Shown piece after piece: positions 58,560 to 64,000 of a DNA stretch of 64,000 nucleotides (positions are counted from its first letter, which is position 1; every line of letters starts with the position of its first letter). The stretch is taken from the NCBI GenBank assembly GCA_009823395.1, contig CM020502.1, positions 24,391,944-24,455,943 on the forward strand, in the 5' to 3' direction. Source of the stretch: Thamnaconus septentrionalis. Taxonomy: Eukaryota; Chordata; Actinopteri; Tetraodontiformes; Monacanthidae. The notes under the pieces are model-generated. The model saw only the letters and a list, made by a program, of their open reading frames with translations. It searched no databases and was not told the DNA's origin. The position numbers were made by a program, and so were the translations under genes.

Positions 58560-61500
58560 CTCCGAGTTTTCCTGCTCTGTTTGTCTGAAAGCTGATATAT
58601 TCACCCTTCCGCTTCGTTCGAGTTTACACAATCTGCTCATGTTGTGAGTCTTTTGGTACCTTGTACGTGTACGCTAAGTGTTCTTAATTGCCAACAATAG
58701 AGCTTCACAAATGTTTTTTTTTTTGCCGTAAAACGCCTTTTGGCCAGCTGCAGTTTACAAGTGAACATTGATGAAAATGATTATTCTTATTCTTATTATT
58801 TAATTTTTTCAGTTACCAAACGCAACATTAGCATCATCCTCTGTTCAAGTACGAGAAACATGCTACATGTGGGGGGTCTCCCACAGTTCCACACTGGGAA
58901 GTCCTGTGCAGTTCCATGTTTACACCATGTTTAATTACGCTGCCGTGGTTCTGTGGCCTCGTTGAGGCCAACTCTCCATTTCTCAGCCGCCATACCATGT
59001 GGTGCCTGTTTGCACTGCGTCGTCGCCATACAGGCCGGCTGTTTGCCTTTGATGCAGGACCCCTCTGCTTTGTTTCCCCCAGATTCTTGTAAATAATCTG
59101 GAGCAGCTCCTCCGGATGACTTACGAGACACCCTGCGAGTTCAGAGTCATTCGTCATTGTCACCCACTTAAAGAAAAAAGTAGAACGTTTTTGGAAGCTC
59201 TCCAGCTTTCTTTTTTTTTTCTGGGTCTCGGCGTGCCCTCGGAGTCTGTCAGCCCTTTGTCTTCATCAGCTGCAGATGGGTGGCTCTCATTTCCTGCAAG
59301 TGTCCCGGACGTCAGATTGCAGAAAAACTGAGAATTGCGCGCTGCAGTCGGAGGTCGCAAACGTCTGTGTATACCCGCGAGGCAGAGCTCGAGGCATCTG
59401 GACGTCCGACTTTCTCACACGGCTCGGAGGTTGCTTTAAATCACACGCGTCCAACCTAACGGAGGGCTGATAATTCAGTGGCACCAAGCAGGATGTGGCC
59501 CGAGAACACATGTTGCAATCTTGTCTGTGGACGCGGAGTTGCATGTGTAGAGGGAATGTCTCTCAAATAAACACGATACCAGTGGAGCTTTTATTAAAAC
59601 AAGTTGTCTGCAGAACAGTTTGAATCGTAGGTCACAACAGTTTTTGCACTGTTGTAAAATTTAATTCTGTCTGTATTCAAGGTCCTGTTAGATGCTCACT
59701 TTCCTCTTGAAATTTCTGGTAACTGACCTTTTGTGACATCACAAAGAGCATAATTTCTCTTCCTGGCCAGGCTGTTGTTGTTGTTTGCATGACACCTACA
59801 TTTGCTTCTGTCCCAAAGAAGTGGAAGGTGCAACAAAGCTTTGACTTTTGGCAGATAGCTATCGCCCAGCAATTTCTTTTGTTTGTTTTGCAGGAGGCTG
59901 TAAACACAGGGCTTAATGTGCTATTTGCTGGAGATTTAGAAAGTTTTCTGGGGTGATAAATTATGCTCCACTGGAATGAAAGATCAGAGTGGAATGAAAA
60001 TGAAAGATCCAAAAATGGGTTTAAGTGTATGTGAGACCTTTTCCTTTAACAACTTGGAAGGTCCTCGCAGTTACAAACACTGCTGGAGTAAAGGCTGGGT
60101 GGGATTATGTTGAGTCTGTTTGCACTTGTGTGTCATTAGAGAGTCTGATTGGCAAAACTGTTTTTTATAAACAATGTGCAGGTGCACACAGTCCCAGAAA
60201 ACAGACCCACAATTATGCAACAGTTGAAAAATTGTTGCATAAACGCAAACGAAGAGCATGCGAAAGAGAAACTGTCCTTTTCACTAAAACTGAACAAATT
60301 CTGTGCGAGATTTGGTCCAGATCAGACCGGACACGGTCTGCGTGTAGACGCCCTACCGTACCTCCTTCCCATCTTCTGGCTCTGACTCACCTCTCGACAC
60401 ACCGGCCTGCAACACATTAAGCACGAGCCGAAAGTGTGTTTGGCAGGTTTGTCCCATTATCAAAGGCGTGGGGAAGGCTCATGGCGTGCGTGGAGCTTTT
60501 CTGTGGACGTCGGAGCCCAAGGGGCAGCATGCCAACAGGTTGAAACCCGATATTGTTGTTGAAAGAAGGGGAAAAAGCGAAATGTTTCAGATGCAGCAGC
60601 AATATGGAAGCCATCGTCCTCCAGGTGTGCAGGTTTTTTTTTTTCATATCCCTGTGGATTTTGTTCTTTTGAAGACCTTTTGGGTTCAGTTTTTCCTGTA
60701 AATGAATCTAATTTTAGAATCCTCCCTTCAGAATATCAATACTGACCTTCCTGTCTGTTCCAACAACAGGTTTAGAGGAAATGGAAAGAACAGTTTGTCT
60801 GAATTCTTGAATAACTCAAACAACTAAGCGAGCCGCCCTTCACTTGTTTATAGGAATGTGAGTGATGTGAATCAGCTGTTGGTGACATTGAAATCAAATC
60901 CGGCTCGGACATAATGCAAAAAAATAGTTTCTCCCCCAGCTGTTTTCAGCCGTTTTGTGGCAGGTCCGCTGTTTTCAGCCTGCTGGTGCCACCGATATTT
61001 CAACAGCGGCGTGATTGACGGCGTGTTATGGTGCTGATACACAAATACTCGGGTCCTCGGTTGTTGGAATTGAGGCCTTGGGAGTCCGCCGGGACCCCTC
61101 TGTGTTTCTCACCGGCTTCCCACTCTTCCCCACAGTTGAGATTACTGCGGTTGTGCGAGGTATGCGCGTTCCTCGTCAACAGTGGCGTGTGGGAGAGTTC
61201 TTTTGTTCGTGGGAAAAAGGGGCCGAGATGAAAACAAAAAACTATCGGTGGGGGGAAAAAGTGTTTCAAGACGGCGCCTCGCAAACACAGAGTCTCGCGG
61301 GCTGATAATGATGATGATGATGAGTGTCGCGTTGGCGAAAGCGCCGACTGATGCCGAACAGATGGACCCCCTCGTGATGTACCGCACTTCCCGGGTGCAG
61401 GTAGCAGAGCGGCATCTGGAGAAGGTCTGACGGAGCAGGAGTTTGGATGGGGGTGGTGTTGCTGTAGAACAACCAACTTCAACACGAACCCTGTCGCCGT

Positions 61501-64000
61501 CTGAATCCTGTACAGACTGTTGGCAATCGTCCCAGAATTGTCCCATATTCAACTGCGTCCCATTTTGAATCAATACGGGACCGGGTTTGTCCGCTATTTT
61601 TGAGTTGTCTTAGACAGAAAAATTAATTTTCGATGCAAATTCACGTCCATTTCGATAGAGTTTGCGTTCAAAACTGTAATCTACGTAGCTACAGGCAATA
61701 CAATTGCGCAACCCATTCACAACAACTGCGTACTGGCTGCGTTGCTTGCGTAGATTAGGCTACGAATCAGGTTTGCTTGTTTTTTTTATTTGCTTTATTC
61801 ATTTAATTGCTTTGTAAAAAGCCATCCATCCTGCACTTTATTGATTGTTGTGGAAAAGTATCTTATCATTTTATAAACAACTAAAAGACCATAACTGAAA
61901 AATGTACAGTAGAAAGATTTGCTATGAATCACTTTTCAGGTCACAGTCGTCCTGTCAGCCATTTTAAAGGCATTTATTTTTGTAATACAGTCTATGGGAA
62001 AAATGCTTTTTGGGCCCATGGGATTTTTTTTGGCTGCAGGACCTCGAGTGGCCACTGGGAAAAATCGGCTCGTCGCCGTATTGCCAATCTGGTATCCAAT
62101 TCTTATGATGTATCCACACAGGCAGATTGGCCAGCTGAGGTCTGGGGGGCCCTAAATTGGACGGAAAAAGTTACTGCATTTACTCCAAAGGAAAAATGCA
62201 TTTTTTTTTTTTTAACTATTACGCACCCAATTGGGCAGACGTGTGCTACATTTAGCCAGTGGGGTTAATTGTTTACTTCATTTTCTCTGGGTTTGTCAGT
62301 GTGAGCACACTTCACGCGCTTGTGCACTCAAAACATTCTGTGTTCTGGCGCAAGAAAAAATAAAAAGGGTCTCGCCTGGAAACACGGCATCAGAGTGTGG
62401 GCCGATTTCCTTTTTGTGCATTTGATCAGCAATGGACCGCTTTGATGGATCCCGACAGCTGAACTCGGCATGCTTACACGAAGTCAGGCCTCGTGTTTAT
62501 TGCCGTGTTTGTGTTTCCGCTCGATATTTCACCGTGCCCGTGATTTGTGGTCCGCGATCATATTTGCTTACTTTATTCCGCCCAGTCTGAGTCAGAGCTG
62601 GGAAAGATGTGACTCTCAGGTCTGAGGAATGCACCTCCGAGCGATGGACGACTTGTTTTGGGTATTTCTTTCTTTTTTTTGGCTGCTGGGGTTCAACGGG
62701 GCCAGTTCGCAACAAAGGTGATGCTCCTCGCTGGTATTCGCCGACGGGCGGTCTTTACCCCGTCGTTTATGGAAGTGTTGCGTCCATTTAAAGCTCGCGA
62801 AGTGGAGTCTGTAAACTTTTACAAGGTGGCTGCAGTCAGTCTTTGCCGCCGGTGGACCCTTCTGTTAGTCGGCTGGCGTGCGCAAAGTCGAACAAGTATG
62901 CAACTTTGTGGAGTGTTGCGCGTTTAAAAGATAAAAAAAAAAATAGCAACCACTCACCCCTGAAAATAAACTGCAGAGAGAGTTTTATGAGGACAAGCTG
63001 CATGCTCGGCACGCTAGGTGTGGGTCTTGCGCACCTGATGCACACATGAGGCCTTGAGCTTGCGGGAGAAACGCATGTGATTTCGATAACATGCGCGCAC
63101 CTTCCCGGATAACGCAAAACACGACACAAAAGTTTATTGTTGTGTTTTTTTCTTCTTCTTCGAACAATCGAGATAAAGAGGCTCAGCGTCTGATGGGATG
63201 TGAGGTTTTGTGTATGAAACGATCGCTCACGTCGACCCGTGTTTGCTTGTTATCTTCTGGCGGTCGCACGCGGCAGCAGCAGCAGAAAGCGGATGTGATA
63301 TCTGGAAGGACGTCGTATTCATCATCTGCGTTGGGATTGGGCGGCGGAAAAGGCATCGCGTGAGACGCAGGAAGTTTCTGCTCCCCCCGCCCCTGAGATT
63401 GATGGCACGGAGGAGAGCATGGGAGCGACCTTGACCTCGGTCCGTGAGAGTGGCTCGGCGAGCTTTGCGGAGGGAGAAGGGGATGGAGAGAGAGAGAGCA
63501 GAGGGGAAAAAGGGGGAGATTTGAGCAATCAGTAAACATGCTCTCCGGCGCCCTCCGGGAAGTAAACAGTGAAACAAAGAGGCGCTGTGGCCCGCCCGCG
63601 GCTCTCGGTCGGCCTTGAGAGGTGGAGGAGAAAGAAGGGGAGGCAGATGGCAAATGGCCCCCTTCGGAAGGGCGGGGGAGGGAGGAGCGGGGAGGAAAGA
63701 TGTAGCGGCTTTTTGAAATGTGCAAAATCCATTAGAGGATTTTTTTTTTAGTGAGAAAGACGAGCAGAGGCGTCAAACTGGGAGGCGGAGAGGAAGCTCG
63801 TCTGCCGGGTGGCTAACGAGTCGACAAAGATCCTCTGTTCCTGCGTCGACGCGCAAACTCCAGCTGATGGTTGTTTGAGCGATCCTGCGAGATGCTTCCT
63901 TAAGGTCAAAGGTCAGGTTCACGTTACAGCTCATTAAGGACAGTGTTATTTAGTAACTAAATCAGCATCTGTGATCTTGCTCTGTGAAAAATATCAGAAA
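58560..64000. other. Region with no recognised gene
   Basis: I find no exon with family resemblance on either strand. An AATAAA occurs near 59567. Two CpG-richer patches (about 61130-61450 and 63180-63700) could be promoter or first-exon sequence of a gene beyond the window. Short ATG/GAT and T runs occur (about 61306-61323 and 62200-62212). Confidence 0.4.

Noticed and set aside
61000..61573. Overlapping open frames on both strands in a GC-rich patch
   Set aside because: No domain, no convincing splice sites and no resemblance to a known family; at most a regulatory or first-exon region.

Overview
This is vertebrate nuclear DNA, almost certainly from a ray-finned fish and probably a percomorph-type teleost. 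Genes are split by GT-AG introns and intron positions match known vertebrate families. Introns are mostly short (about 90 bp to 2.5 kb). Dinucleotide microsatellites, a fish-type tRNA-derived SINE and short inverted-repeat elements are frequent. There are no operons, phage genes or CRISPR arrays. I rebuilt exon-intron structures by hand from splice sites and reading phase; every complete gene model closes exactly in frame.

Layout: (1) 132-1167 (+), the last three coding exons of an L-type calcium channel alpha-1 subunit (cacna1c), followed by a very long 3' UTR to about 9.99 kb that carries many microsatellites and a MITE. (2) 10780-13866 (-), a seven-exon gene joining a TIN2-N-terminal-like domain to nine C2H2 zinc fingers. 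(3) 15312-20655 (-), a complete 12-exon mettl25 methyltransferase. (4) 21038-22307 (+), ccdc59, head-to-head with mettl25 over a 382-bp shared promoter and containing a GC-AG intron. (5) 23954-31661 (+), cracr2a, a 17-exon large Rab GTPase with EF-hand region and coiled coil. (6) 33093-43600 (-), a complete 10-exon prmt8 arginine methyltransferase, tail-to-tail with cracr2a. (7) 49920-57447 (+), tspan11, a seven-exon tetraspanin with a candidate alternative last exon. From 58.3 kb to the end I see no gene.

The genes do not form one pathway. cacna1c (voltage-gated Ca2+ entry) and cracr2a (store-operated Ca2+ entry and vesicle traffic) share a calcium theme; mettl25/ccdc59 is a housekeeping divergent pair; prmt8 and tspan11 act at membranes. 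From memory, CACNA1C, PRMT8 and CRACR2A lie on human 12p13, TSPAN11 on 12p11 and METTL25/CCDC59 together on 12q21, so the block looks like a rearranged piece of chromosome-12-type synteny.

The points most worth checking are the duplicated last exon of tspan11, the TIN2-like/zinc-finger fusion, loss of calcium ligands in the second EF-hand of cracr2a, alternative donor and intron-retention options in cracr2a, a 295-bp fold-back beside a prmt8 exon, a perfect 31-nt hairpin upstream of prmt8, and CTCF-like motifs around prmt8-tspan11. I see no clear sign of a wholly new biological system.
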